Assembly: GCA_944389415.1 (NCBI GenBank)
Contig: CALXMF010000016.1
Span: 1 to 46,597, forward strand
Source: an uncultured Spirochaetota bacterium
Lineage (GTDB): Bacteria > Spirochaetota > Spirochaetia > Treponematales > Treponemataceae
Direction: 5' to 3'
DNA: 46,597 nt
Notes under the pieces: generated by a model
Seen by the model: only the letters and a program-made list of their open reading frames with translations
What the model was told of the DNA's origin: nothing
Databases searched by the model: none
Position numbers and translations under genes: made by a program
Part shown: positions 33,867 to 43,208 of the stretch, piece by piece
Numbering within the stretch: the stretch's first letter is position 1
How the letters are laid out: every line of letters begins with the position of its first letter

Positions 33867-35801
33867 ATGGAAGACATCTCTTTTGAGGATCTTGGTTTAG
33901 ATGAAACAGCATTAGCAGCTGTAGCAGCAAAAGGCTTCGAACATCCAACCCCTATTCAGATACTGGCAATTCCCCGTTTGCTCAGCGGAGATGCAAATGT
34001 TATTGCAAAGGCACGGACAGGTACTGGCAAAACAGCGGCTTTTGGTTTACCGCTTGTTCAGACAATCTGTAACAATACAGGTAATGTTCAAGCACTTGTT
34101 TTAGCACCGACACGGGAGCTTGCCCTACAGGTATGTAAAGAAATAGATTCGTTCACATCGAAAGGATTTCCCCGTACCGCAGCAGTATATGGGGGACAAT
34201 CCATGGGGGAACAGCTGCGCGCCCTGCGACGCGGTGTAGAAATTGTAGTTGGAACACCTGGCCGTGTCCAAGATCACCTTGAGCGCGGAACTCTTAATTT
34301 AAATCACATTAAGTATTTCATACTTGATGAAGCTGATGAAATGCTTGATATGGGCTTTATCGAAGATATTGAAGCTATTTTTGCACAGGCAAACCCGGAA
34401 AGTCGAATTTTGCTGTTCTCTGCAACAATGCCACCGGCAATTCTTAAAATTGCGGCGAATTTCATGGGAGATTATGAAATAGTTGAAGAAGAAACACATC
34501 CGGAAGAACCAGTACTAACAGAGCAGAAATACTGGATTGTTCGTGAAAGTGATAAAATAGAAGCTCTCGTGCGCCTCATTGATATATCACCTGATTTTTA
34601 TGGTCTTGTATTTACACAGACAAAAAACGATGCTGACACTGTAACACGCGCGCTTGATGAACGCGGTTACGAGGCAGCGGCTTTACATGGTGACATTCCG
34701 CAAAATCAGAGAGAAAAAATTTTGTACCGGTTTCGCAACAGAAAAACCCGTATTCTTGTCGCAACTGATGTTGCTGCGCGAGGAATTGATATTGAAGGGT
34801 TAACACATGTTGTCAATTATGCAATGCCATTCGATGCTCCCACATATATACACCGCATTGGACGAACCGGACGTGCAGGAGCAAAAGGGCTTGCATTTAC
34901 ATTTGTACGCCCCGAAGAGCGACGTAAGCTCGAATATCTCAAATCAGCAGCCAAAAAGGCAACAAAAGCAAACCTTAATGAAGCACCTATTCCTGATATT
35001 GAGGAAGTACTTACCGTAAAACGAGGCCGTATTTTTGAGGAAATGAAAAAAACAATTGAAGTTTCCGCAGACCCGACACCTGCTGATTTTTCTCAGAACG
35101 TCCTTAACGAAAATGCAGCTGAAACGGCACAACATACTATTTTTACAGAAGAAGAAATTCACAGCTCTGATAAGGATGCAAAAGACTCTGTATTTGCACG
35201 TATGGCGGAAACGCTGTGTAAAGGACGGGATCCTGAAACAGTGCTTGCTTCTGTATTATCATATACCTATGGGAAACAGCTTGATCCAGCCCGATATGGT
35301 AAAATAGCTCCGTTTAAGGCATTTAATCAAGGTAAACAAATTCGCTTATATATACAGCTTGGAAGGCGTGATGGATATACCCCACGCAGCATAGCCGAAT
35401 ATTTCAGTAAATTACTGCATATTCCACAAAGGATGGTTGATCGTATTGATATGGCAGATCAGTTTTGTCTTATCAGTCTGCCTTACCAAGCTGGTATAGA
35501 TATACTTGATCGTTCGCGAAGAGACAAGACCCTTCCGCATATCCATATAGATACTAAAGACAACGGCGGATTTATGCCGCGACAGCGGAAACACTATGGA
35601 GAAGAACGGGAAACCAGCAGAAGACGTTTTGAAGACAATCGAGAACGCAGCCGCGGAGCACGTGGATTCTCGGGAAAAAGCGAACAGAGACGCTCCTCAT
35701 CTTGGAAAAAAGAGCTTGACCATCCGAGTTCACACATTAGACAGCCAGGGGGAGGAGCGAGCCTGTATAAGCGGGGAAAAACAACAGATTCCGAGTACTA
35801 A
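33867..35801 (+). CDS. deaD: DEAD-box RNA helicase (DeaD/CsdA type)
   Basis: This 644-residue ATP-dependent RNA helicase probably helps ribosome assembly or mRNA decay, especially in the cold. Motifs: Q-motif (FEHPTPIQ), ARTGTGKTAAFGLPL, PTRELALQ, TPGRVQDHL, DEADEMLDMGF, SATMPP, HGDIPQNQREKIL, ATDVAARGIDIEG and HRIGRTGRAG. After about residue 470 comes a DbpA/CsdA-type RNA-binding domain (IRLYIQLGRRDGYTPRSIAE, then ISLPYQAG). An Arg/Ser-rich basic tail of about 60 residues ends it. I chose the ATG at 33867 (AAGGA upstream), since the 28 residues before it match nothing. Confidence 0.95.
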   Translation: MEDISFEDLGLDETALAAVAAKGFEHPTPIQILAIPRLLSGDANVIAKARTGTGKTAAFGLPLVQTICNNTGNVQALVLAPTRELALQVCKEIDSFTSKGFPRTAAVYGGQSMGEQLRALRRGVEIVVGTPGRVQDHLERGTLNLNHIKYFILDEADEMLDMGFIEDIEAIFAQANPESRILLFSATMPPAILKIAANFMGDYEIVEEETHPEEPVLTEQKYWIVRESDKIEALVRLIDISPDFYGLVFTQTKNDADTVTRALDERGYEAAALHGDIPQNQREKILYRFRNRKTRILVATDVAARGIDIEGLTHVVNYAMPFDAPTYIHRIGRTGRAGAKGLAFTFVRPEERRKLEYLKSAAKKATKANLNEAPIPDIEEVLTVKRGRIFEEMKKTIEVSADPTPADFSQNVLNENAAETAQHTIFTEEEIHSSDKDAKDSVFARMAETLCKGRDPETVLASVLSYTYGKQLDPARYGKIAPFKAFNQGKQIRLYIQLGRRDGYTPRSIAEYFSKLLHIPQRMVDRIDMADQFCLISLPYQAGIDILDRSRRDKTLPHIHIDTKDNGGFMPRQRKHYGEERETSRRRFEDNRERSRGARGFSGKSEQRRSSSWKKELDHPSSHIRQPGGGASLYKRGKTTDSEY

Positions 35802-35820
35802 ATAAATATATCAATACGAA

Positions 35821-35859
35821 AAAAGACTGTTCCTGAGATTCCAAGAACAGTCTTTTTTT
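35821..35859 (+). terminator. Bidirectional terminator between deaD and mraY
   Basis: Perfect 12-base stem AAAAGACTGTTC (35821-35832) with GAACAGTCTTTT (35845-35856), followed by a T run ending at the mraY stop codon. It serves both convergent genes. Confidence 0.9.
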
Positions 35860-36929
35860 CATCGGACTTTAAAGAATACACCAAGCATTGCAAGTGTAAT
35901 GAGTATCTGCATTATCAAAAATTTAAGCAGAACTTGTGTCGGTGACCAATTATGATTATGGCGCATATGATCATGTAGTGGGAAACGAATACCCGTAAGT
36001 ACTTTTATTTTAAAAAAACGCATAATAAACACTTTTAAAAGACCAAGTCCACCATTCACAAAAATAATGGAAGAAGTCGCAAAAATAAGGAATGGATTTC
36101 CTGATACCATTACACATACACCAATATAAAAACCTAACGCACGGCTACCGGCATCCCCCATCAGAACATTGCTTGGGAATGCATTGTGCCATAAATATCC
36201 CATCAAGACGCCTGCAAGAGTAAATGTCATCAGAGCCCAATTAGCACCAGTAGGCAGATGCGGTACTAACAGATACGCTGCTATTTCCTTATGCCCAAGC
36301 ACAAAATAAAATATCGACCCCATTGTAATCAGTGCAACTAGAACAAGTGTGCTCGACAATCCATCTACGCCATCAGTACAATTTGTTGTATTTATCGATA
36401 CCCATAACAAAATAGTTGCAATCAAGATATATAACCATGTTGGTACCACAACTGTACCGGCTACAAATGGCAACCACAAATGCAGTTGTTTATCCTTCAT
36501 CGTTTCAGATAAATAACTGTACAAAAATACGGCTGCTGCGACACAGATAATCAAATCAAGCAGAGCTTTGCGATATTCACCCCAACTGGTTATACTCCGA
36601 TCATCAAGAAAACCAGTTACCATCGTTAACCAAGTCAATAACAACATTGACATCTGCAGTTTTGTCAAAGGTACAAATAGAAAGCAAATTAAAACAAACA
36701 GAGAAATAAAAACAGAACCGGAACCTGTCGGTTTTCCTTTCGCCGCTTCCGCAGATAGTGTAAATTCCCTCCCCCTATCATGAGGCAGGAAACGATAGCA
36801 CTTAGGAAGCAGCAATACAGAAGCAAAAAAAGCCACATATAAAGCAAGGACAATAAGTACCGTATATGACTGAAACAGCCGGAACGGCCCAAAATAATTC
36901 AATAAATTTCCGGCCAGATAATACAGCAT
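35859..36929 (-). CDS. mraY: Phospho-N-acetylmuramoyl-pentapeptide transferase (MraY)
   Basis: MraY (356 residues, about ten membrane helices) makes lipid I at the inner face of the membrane. Seen: GKPTGSGSVFI, the aspartate pair FLDDRS, NTTNCTDGVDGLSS, NVLMGDAGSRALGF and PLHDHMRHNHNW. The last block corresponds to the PLHHHFE motif, with Asp in place of the middle His. WecA-type transferases are an alternative, but NTTNCTDGVDGL and the PLHxH motif point to MraY. It lies nine bases after purH, outside any dcw cluster. Confidence 0.88.
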   Translation of the reverse strand: MLYYLAGNLLNYFGPFRLFQSYTVLIVLALYVAFFASVLLLPKCYRFLPHDRGREFTLSAEAAKGKPTGSGSVFISLFVLICFLFVPLTKLQMSMLLLTWLTMVTGFLDDRSITSWGEYRKALLDLIICVAAAVFLYSYLSETMKDKQLHLWLPFVAGTVVVPTWLYILIATILLWVSINTTNCTDGVDGLSSTLVLVALITMGSIFYFVLGHKEIAAYLLVPHLPTGANWALMTFTLAGVLMGYLWHNAFPSNVLMGDAGSRALGFYIGVCVMVSGNPFLIFATSSIIFVNGGLGLLKVFIMRFFKIKVLTGIRFPLHDHMRHNHNWSPTQVLLKFLIMQILITLAMLGVFFKVR

Positions 36930-36938
36930 GAAAACCTC

Positions 36939-38531
36939 TCAGTGCTTAAAATGCCGTGTACCAGTAAATACCATTGCGATTCCCAGTCTATTGCACGCGT
37001 CAATTGACTCCTGATCACGAATAGATCCACCGGGCTGAATAATAGCTTTTATTCCATATTCAGCAGCTTTTTCTACACAATCAGAAAACGGAAAAAATGC
37101 ATCACTGACAAGCACTTCCGCATTCGGTCTGCCGGCGTTTTTTGAAACAGTATGAGCGCGTTCAAGCGCCTGCTCTGCTGCCCAGATCCGATTTGTCTGT
37201 CCGCAACCAATTCCAATTGCAGCACGATTCTGAACTATAACAATGGCATTTGATTTCGCAAACAGTGCAACTGTCATACCAAACGCCATTTCATCAATCT
37301 GTGCTTGTGTTGGTTTTGCATGAGTTACAATCTCCCATTTTTCAAAAAGAACATCATCCCGGCTTTGAACTAACAAACCTCCATCAACAGCCATATAATC
37401 ATGTGTCTCAGCTGCCATTTGTTCTGCGACAATAAGCCGCAGATTCTTCTTTGCAGAAAATACTTCAAGGGCTTCATCAGTAAATCCAGGCGCAACAATC
37501 ACTTCAAGGAATGTCTTTACCATGACTTCTGCAGCAGCCTTATCAACAACCGTACTTACACCGATTATGCCACCAAAAATCGAAACAGGATCACACTCAA
37601 ATGTACGATTATATGATTCAAGCACAGTTGCGCCAAGTGCGGCACCGCAGGGTGTATTGTGTTTAAGAGCAACGGTAAAAACACTCTCTCCAGAGGCCGT
37701 AAAAGTTGTACCATCTACCGACTGTGTATTTTTAACAAATTTGTTATAAGCGCATACAGCTTTCCATGCCACATCTAAATCACGAATATTATTATAAGAA
37801 AGTTCTTTACCCTGAAGCTGTTTCATTCCACCAAATGCACCCTTACGATCTGCAGTCAGATACAAAGCCGCTCTCTGATGACCATTTTCTCCATACCGCA
37901 ATGATTGAGATAATACAAAAGGTTCTGTATAATACGGCGGAAATTCATTTTCACCCGTGCTCCCAAGCATGAAACGGGAAATAGCAGCATCGTATGCACT
38001 TGTCAAGTTAAAAACCTTACCAGCAAGTTTACGTCTGAAATCAAAAGAAGCTGCCCCCTTTTCAATCTCGTTCATAGCCTCTATATAATCAGCAGGATCT
38101 GTCAGAACAAGCACATCCTTGAAATTTTTTGCAGCAGAACGCAGCATCGTTGGCCCGCCAATATCAATAAACTCAACCGTTTCTGAAAACGGAAGTCCTT
38201 CCTGCACTTTGGTGAAAAATGGATATAAATTCACACACACAAGATCAATAGTCTCAATTTGTAATTCTGACAGTTTAGACATATGAGCAGGATCATCCCG
38301 TCTGGCAAGCAGCCCTGCATGAACAACAGGATGCAGAGTTTTTACTCTGCCATCAAGACATTCTGGAAAATGTGTAACGGAACTGACATCAGTCACAGGA
38401 ATATTATTTTGTTTCAAATGGGCGGCAGTTCCACCAGTAGAAATAATTTCCCAGCTATGATTAATCAAAAACTTGGCAAGGTCAAGAATGCCATCCTTGA
38501 TAAATACACTGATAAGGGCACGCTTTGCCAT
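36939..38531 (-). CDS. purH: Bifunctional AICAR transformylase / IMP cyclohydrolase
   Basis: PurH (530 residues) catalyses the last two steps of IMP synthesis. The N-terminal MGS-like cyclohydrolase domain shows STGGTAAHL, DGRVKTLHPVVHAGLLARRD, VNLYPF and IDIGGPTMLRSAAKN. The transformylase domain shows LRYGENGHQRAALY, KHNTPCGAAL, ECDPVSIFGG and SDAFFPFSDCVEKAAEYGI. Length and motif order are normal. GAGGT lies six bases before the ATG. It is divergent from the yesM-like gene and is followed after nine bases by mraY. Confidence 0.96.
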   Translation of the reverse strand: MAKRALISVFIKDGILDLAKFLINHSWEIISTGGTAAHLKQNNIPVTDVSSVTHFPECLDGRVKTLHPVVHAGLLARRDDPAHMSKLSELQIETIDLVCVNLYPFFTKVQEGLPFSETVEFIDIGGPTMLRSAAKNFKDVLVLTDPADYIEAMNEIEKGAASFDFRRKLAGKVFNLTSAYDAAISRFMLGSTGENEFPPYYTEPFVLSQSLRYGENGHQRAALYLTADRKGAFGGMKQLQGKELSYNNIRDLDVAWKAVCAYNKFVKNTQSVDGTTFTASGESVFTVALKHNTPCGAALGATVLESYNRTFECDPVSIFGGIIGVSTVVDKAAAEVMVKTFLEVIVAPGFTDEALEVFSAKKNLRLIVAEQMAAETHDYMAVDGGLLVQSRDDVLFEKWEIVTHAKPTQAQIDEMAFGMTVALFAKSNAIVIVQNRAAIGIGCGQTNRIWAAEQALERAHTVSKNAGRPNAEVLVSDAFFPFSDCVEKAAEYGIKAIIQPGGSIRDQESIDACNRLGIAMVFTGTRHFKH

Positions 38532-38566
38532 ATTGTACCTCTAAATAATATAATAAATGTTTTTGG

Positions 38567-38595
38567 AGTATAACAAAAATTTTCTTATTGAGCAA
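38567..38595 (-). promoter_or_regulatory. purH promoter
   Basis: Minus-strand TTGCTC (38595-38590), 17-bp spacer, TATACT (38572-38567). The predicted start near 38560 gives a leader of about 29 bases with GAGGT. Confidence 0.5.
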
Positions 38596-38609
38596 TGTTT
38601 TCACAATAA

Positions 38610-38639
38610 ATGACAAACAGCTATGCTATAGAGTATATT
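38610..38639 (+). promoter_or_regulatory. Promoter placing +1 at the yesM-like start codon
   Basis: ATGACA (38610-38615), 18-bp spacer, TATATT (38634-38639). The predicted start near 38646 is two bases before the ATG at 38648. An alternative extended -10, TGCTATAGA, would start near 38639. Either way there is no room for a ribosome binding site. Confidence 0.45.
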
Positions 38640-38647
38640 ATATTATA

Positions 38648-40447
38648 ATGAAATTACCTCACCTGCCTTTTTTCTGGAGGCTTTTTTCAGCTTTTGTGAT
38701 TTGCAGTCTCATACCACTTTTTGTGCTTGCATTTGTGGTAACAGGAGTATTCCAGCAGGTAATTACTAGGCACAATGAGCTACAGAAGAAAAATATTATA
38801 GAGCAGATTGCGGCTATTACTGAGCAATCTGTCCTTGAAGCTAAACAGACAGCAATCACTATGGCTGCTTCCCCACTCATCACTGAATATTGTTTATCTG
38901 CCGTACAAAATAATCTTTTTCATGAGGCAAAACAAAGTATCCTTATTTCTGATATCTTTCAGCACATCCGTCTTATAGAAGTATCCGGTAAATATCAGGT
39001 TTTTATCATACCAGTAAACAGACAAGTTCTATCCCGGGGTAAAATCCCAGAACAATATAAAGATCTCGCATATCAAACATGGGGTATATTTGGTCCTCAA
39101 AAAAAACAAAATGGAACATCTCTGTTTATTCAGCCCCACCCATCCAACGGAAATACCGCGGTTGCAGCAGTCATTGCTCCAGTTGTGAGTTCGCAGCAGA
39201 ATATACCAATTGGCTATGTTGTTATCGATATTCTCCGCAATGGCCTATACAACAGCATTGCTTCAATTGTGAATCTTCAAAGTACCTTTGATACGCTGAT
39301 TATTTATGATTCAAGCAAATGCATTATGTATAGCCATTTTGATTCTAAACAGGAAGCAGAATTTTGGGACATTGTTCCTCAACAGCAGACACAGCTCAGC
39401 GCAATCTTTAAAATGAAAACAGATACTGGTCTCACTATATATAGTCGGCAAATCACAACTCCTATATTCCTATATATTTACGAATTAAGATCAGTTGCAC
39501 TATTACTCGCCCTATTTACCGGTACAGGTGCATGCATTGCAGCAGTATTACTATCTAAATCCATTGCAGCACCTATACTTGCTCTTACAAATGCGATGCA
39601 CCAAACAGAAACTGGAAATTTCAGCAGCCGCTGTTCTGAACCTAAATCAATTATAGGAACAACAAAAGAAATGTTATTCCTCATCCATAGATTTAACCGT
39701 ATGGTTGAAAAGATCAATCTTCTTATGGAAAATACTGTCGAACAAGAACGCAGGTTACGTATATCAGAAGTCAAAGCGCTGCAGGCCCAAATCAATCCTC
39801 ATTTTCTATATAATACACTTAATTCAATTAAAGCTATGGCAAAATTGTCAGGCAATCAAGATATCGCAAACATGGTTGTCAGTTTAGCAAAACTACTGCG
39901 CAATGAATTCACCGGAGATAAAGATCTCATACCGCTGCAAAAGGAACTTGAGAATATCTACAGTTATTTTGAAATAGAAACATATCGTTGGCCAGGGCGA
40001 TTTACATTAAAAGAAAAAATCGATTCTGATATTCTAGATTATCCTATTCCACGACTGATACTACAGCCGCTTGTTGAAAATGCCCTGCTGCATGGACTTG
40101 AACAAAAAAGCGGCCCTGGAACGCTTTCTATTCAGGGGACTCTCTGTAGGAAAAAAACAGATGAAAATAATCAGCAAAGCATGGATATTCTGATCTCTGT
40201 CACCGATGACGGCTGTGGGATCCCTCCAGAACGGCTGCAAAAATTGCAAAACAGTTTAACAAGTAATCCAGAAACAACAGCAGATATCATAAAGAATACA
40301 AACCTTGACTCAAATGGTATTGCACTTCAAAATACTCATAATCGTATCGTTTTATTATACGGTGCATCTTATGGACTGACTATAGAGTCCATTGAAAAAC
40401 AGGGAACAATTACCACTATCCGTATTCCATACCAAAGGGAACATTGA
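38648..40447 (+). CDS. YesM/LytS-type sensor histidine kinase
   Basis: This 599-residue membrane kinase has a helix at about 12-33, an extracytoplasmic region of about 230 residues, a second helix at about 278-300, a HAMP segment, then the kinase. The phosphoacceptor block is QAQINPHFLYNTLNSIKAM with His385. ATPase motifs include LILQPLVENALLHGLE and VTDDGCGIPPE. The frame extends upstream to a TTG at 38588, but that part lies over the promoter and has no family support. The stop lies two bases before the regulator ATG. Its partner is the AraC-type regulator that follows; the neighbouring transporter suggests a sugar signal. Confidence 0.9.
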   Translation: MKLPHLPFFWRLFSAFVICSLIPLFVLAFVVTGVFQQVITRHNELQKKNIIEQIAAITEQSVLEAKQTAITMAASPLITEYCLSAVQNNLFHEAKQSILISDIFQHIRLIEVSGKYQVFIIPVNRQVLSRGKIPEQYKDLAYQTWGIFGPQKKQNGTSLFIQPHPSNGNTAVAAVIAPVVSSQQNIPIGYVVIDILRNGLYNSIASIVNLQSTFDTLIIYDSSKCIMYSHFDSKQEAEFWDIVPQQQTQLSAIFKMKTDTGLTIYSRQITTPIFLYIYELRSVALLLALFTGTGACIAAVLLSKSIAAPILALTNAMHQTETGNFSSRCSEPKSIIGTTKEMLFLIHRFNRMVEKINLLMENTVEQERRLRISEVKALQAQINPHFLYNTLNSIKAMAKLSGNQDIANMVVSLAKLLRNEFTGDKDLIPLQKELENIYSYFEIETYRWPGRFTLKEKIDSDILDYPIPRLILQPLVENALLHGLEQKSGPGTLSIQGTLCRKKTDENNQQSMDILISVTDDGCGIPPERLQKLQNSLTSNPETTADIIKNTNLDSNGIALQNTHNRIVLLYGASYGLTIESIEKQGTITTIRIPYQREH

Positions 40448-40449
40448 AT

Positions 40450-41247
40450 ATGACCACAGTACTAGTAGTAGAAGATGAACCATTAATCAGAAAAGAAATT
40501 GTTGAGACAACCGATTGGTCATCACTAGGTTGTCATTGTACGGCAGAAGCTTCCTGTGGTAAAGAAGGAATTGAGCAATATAATCATTGGAAACCTGATA
40601 TTATTATTACCGATATCAGAATGCCTGAAATCGACGGCCTTGAAATGATAGAAATCATCAACGAAATTGCAGCAGCAACAACTGGTAATATAAAAACAAA
40701 GTTTATTATACTCTCTGGTTACGAAGATTTTGAATATGCGCGGCGTGCAATGCGTTCTGGTGTTCAAGAATATATTGTAAAACCGGTTGATGATGAAGAA
40801 CTGTATGCAGCGCTGCTACGTACAAAGCGGCGTATATTAAATCAAACAAATACACCAGCCCCATCAGTAGAAATTCTGTCTGCATATGAACTCACTGATA
40901 AAAACAATCCAGCCGCACGCAATACATATAAAGCAATCGAGCTCATACACTCATATTATATTGGTGGCATTACAATTGAAAACGCAGCACAAGCTCTTTC
41001 CTTATCAGCAGGATATCTTAGCCGCATTTTTAAGCAGGAAACCTCATATACATTTACTGATTACCTTACTCGGTATCGAATACAAAAAGCAACACAATTA
41101 TTGCAAAATGATTCTATAAAAATTTACGATGTCGCAGACCTCGTTGGCTATACTGATCCAAGATATTTTGGACAAATATTTAAAAAACTTACCGGTTATA
41201 CACCAAAAGAATACCGGGAACTGATTTTTCAGCAAACAAAGAACTGA
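40450..41247 (+). CDS. YesN-type response regulator (receiver plus AraC helix-turn-helix)
   Basis: This 265-residue protein has an N-terminal receiver (VLVVEDEP, phosphoacceptor Asp55 in ITDIRMPEIDGLEM, EYIVKPVDDEEL) and a C-terminal AraC/XylS DNA-binding domain. The latter has both helix-turn-helix units: IENAAQALSLSAGYLSRIFK and YDVADLVGYTDPRYFGQIFK, ending KLTGYTPKEYRE. YesN-type regulators usually activate adjacent sugar-uptake operons, here the convergent ABC transporter. The ATG was preferred to a TTG six bases upstream. Confidence 0.93.
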   Translation: MTTVLVVEDEPLIRKEIVETTDWSSLGCHCTAEASCGKEGIEQYNHWKPDIIITDIRMPEIDGLEMIEIINEIAAATTGNIKTKFIILSGYEDFEYARRAMRSGVQEYIVKPVDDEELYAALLRTKRRILNQTNTPAPSVEILSAYELTDKNNPAARNTYKAIELIHSYYIGGITIENAAQALSLSAGYLSRIFKQETSYTFTDYLTRYRIQKATQLLQNDSIKIYDVADLVGYTDPRYFGQIFKKLTGYTPKEYRELIFQQTKN

Positions 41248-41266
41248 TTAAACACAATATAAGTAG

Positions 41267-42274
41267 TTATAATGCTTTCCAGCAAGAAAGTATCTCATTT
41301 CTTCTTTGTGCAGCAATAAAAATATTATAAGGAAGCACATACACTGAATCAAACGGTTTCGCCCCAACAGGCAAAACAACATCAGAACGAACACTCCGAC
41401 GATACCATCGTTTGGCAACAAGGCTTTGTACATCATAACTCAATACAAAATCAATAAATTCTTTTGCTACTTTTTGATGCGGGGCGTTTCGAATCAGAGC
41501 TACTCCATCAGGAACTGCAATTGTGCCTTCTTTAGGATAAATTACCGCTAAGGGTTTTCCATGTTCTATTTCCGGCAAAGCCGCGTCTTCAGATGTAAGG
41601 CCTACAAAAAAACCCCCACTTATTACTTCCGAGTTAACGCTGCTTGATAAAGCAGAAATACCATCCTTGCCGGCAGCCGCTTTTATCCGAGAAATCAGAC
41701 TCCAACCGTCTTCATATCCAACAGATGTGAGTACTGCATTAAGCAAACTATATGCGGAACCAGAACGGAGCGGATCAGGCATAATAATACGTTTATAAAA
41801 AAACGGGTCAAGCAAAGATTGCCAACTATCAGGCACCATATCAACAGGAACAAGTTCAGTATTATATACCATAACCATCGTCATTACTGAAAATCCCAAC
41901 CAATAAAAAGCCGGATCACAATACTCTATGTTAATATATTCCAATTCAGGGCTTCGATACGGCTCAAATAAATGAACCATTGATTCAAGTGTTTCTATAC
42001 CACCACCCCAAAACACATCAGCAGCATATATTTGATTCTGGTGTTCCGTCTCGAGTCGGGACAGTAATTCAGATGTTCCCTGGTAAACAATACGAACTGT
42101 ATAACCGGTTCTTTGTCTGAACTCGCGAATGATAAAATCACTGTTTTCTTTATAATGAGGAGAATAAATAACTAAGTCAGCCTCTTGCTCTGTATACAGC
42201 CGGTCTGACCGGCTGCATGATATCGTATACAAGCAAAGGCAAAATACAAAAACTATATACAAACGATTTGTCAT
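41267..42274 (-). CDS. FbpA-like solute-binding lipoprotein, possible sensor partner of the kinase
   Basis: This 335-residue protein starts with a lipoprotein signal (membrane stretch, then TIS-Cys20). The mature part is a class-II type binding protein of the iron/phosphonate-like group: LVIYSPHYKENSDFIIREF, GYTVRIVYQGTSELLSRLE, ADVFWGGGIETLE, NTELVPVDMVPDSW and DPLRSGSAYSLLNAVL. The start is the ATG nearest the lipobox, 25 bases after the upstream permease. The transporter already has its own sugar-binding protein, so this one may instead bind a ligand and signal to the kinase, as HptA does for HptS in Staphylococcus aureus. That role is inferred. Confidence 0.82.
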   Translation of the reverse strand: MTNRLYIVFVFCLCLYTISCSRSDRLYTEQEADLVIYSPHYKENSDFIIREFRQRTGYTVRIVYQGTSELLSRLETEHQNQIYAADVFWGGGIETLESMVHLFEPYRSPELEYINIEYCDPAFYWLGFSVMTMVMVYNTELVPVDMVPDSWQSLLDPFFYKRIIMPDPLRSGSAYSLLNAVLTSVGYEDGWSLISRIKAAAGKDGISALSSSVNSEVISGGFFVGLTSEDAALPEIEHGKPLAVIYPKEGTIAVPDGVALIRNAPHQKVAKEFIDFVLSYDVQSLVAKRWYRRSVRSDVVLPVGAKPFDSVYVLPYNIFIAAQRRNEILSCWKAL

Positions 42275-42299
42275 TAATGTAATAGTATAATAGAATTTT

Positions 42300-43196
42300 C
42301 TATTCTTTGCCTGCTGAGTACATTGCATTACCGCCAAGAAAATATTTTGATAAAGAGATAAACAGCACAATCATCGGAATACTTGCCAGTAAAGCGACAG
42401 CCATCATTGCCCCTTCATCAGCAAATTTTTCTTCTGTAAAACTGGTTATATACGTCGGTAATGTCTTTAATTCCTGTGTCTGCGCAACCATCAGAGGCCA
42501 CATCAGATTATCCCATTGCTGTCTGAATGTTAAAATAGCCAAAGTCGCAAGAGCTGGACCTGAATTCACCATAACAATTTGAGAAAAAATCGCAGGCTCT
42601 GAACAGCCATCAATGCGTGCAGCAGCTAATACGTCATCTGGGAATGTTTGCAGATACTGACGCATCATGAAAACACCAAACGCATTCATCATAAACGGGA
42701 TAATTAATCCCCGATAAGAATTTTGCAGATTTAATTTTAGTACAACCATATACAGAGGCACCATAATTGTTTCAAACGGTATCATCATCGTCATCATAAT
42801 AAACATAAATACAACATTTCTTCCCCTAAAACGAAATTTTGCAAGACTGTATCCTGTCAAAGATGATAACAGAAGCGTAGTAACAGTAACACTCGTTGAA
42901 ACAATCAAAGAATTGAGAACATTACGCAGAAATGTAAATCGATTATCATTTCCCGCCAGTGCCCGATAAAAGTTATGCCATTCAATCTTTCTTGGTATCC
43001 ATCGATATGGAATCGTTGTAATATCAGCAGCTGGCATAAAAGCTGCAGTGAACATAAATATAAGCGGTAATATAATAGCTGCTGCGGCAAATACCAAGAA
43101 AACAGACATTGCTACATTTCGTATACGCTCAGACGCAAACATCATAATAGCTACAAACAATAATATAGCGATAACAAGAATTATCAGTAAATTCAT
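42300..43196 (-). CDS. Sugar ABC transporter permease (MalG/UgpE type)
   Basis: This CUT1-family inner-membrane permease has 298 residues. The EAA-loop region reads AARIDGCSEPAIFSQIVMV, the usual site of contact with the ATPase. NSLIVSTSVTVTTLLLSSLTGY and PLYMVVLKLNLQNSYRGLIIP are typical of the second permease of such pairs. It has one extra N-terminal helix compared with MalG. AGGGGGAAA precedes the ATG. It lies 12 bases after the partner permease. Confidence 0.93.
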   Translation of the reverse strand: MNLLIILVIAILLFVAIMMFASERIRNVAMSVFLVFAAAAIILPLIFMFTAAFMPAADITTIPYRWIPRKIEWHNFYRALAGNDNRFTFLRNVLNSLIVSTSVTVTTLLLSSLTGYSLAKFRFRGRNVVFMFIMMTMMIPFETIMVPLYMVVLKLNLQNSYRGLIIPFMMNAFGVFMMRQYLQTFPDDVLAAARIDGCSEPAIFSQIVMVNSGPALATLAILTFRQQWDNLMWPLMVAQTQELKTLPTYITSFTEEKFADEGAMMAVALLASIPMIVLFISLSKYFLGGNAMYSAGKE

Positions 43197-43208
43197 ATTG
43201 CTTTCCCC

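Noticed and set aside
38588-38647. N-terminal extension of the YesM-type kinase from a TTG
   Set aside because: The segment overlaps predicted promoters for both purH and the kinase gene and has no ribosome binding site or family similarity.
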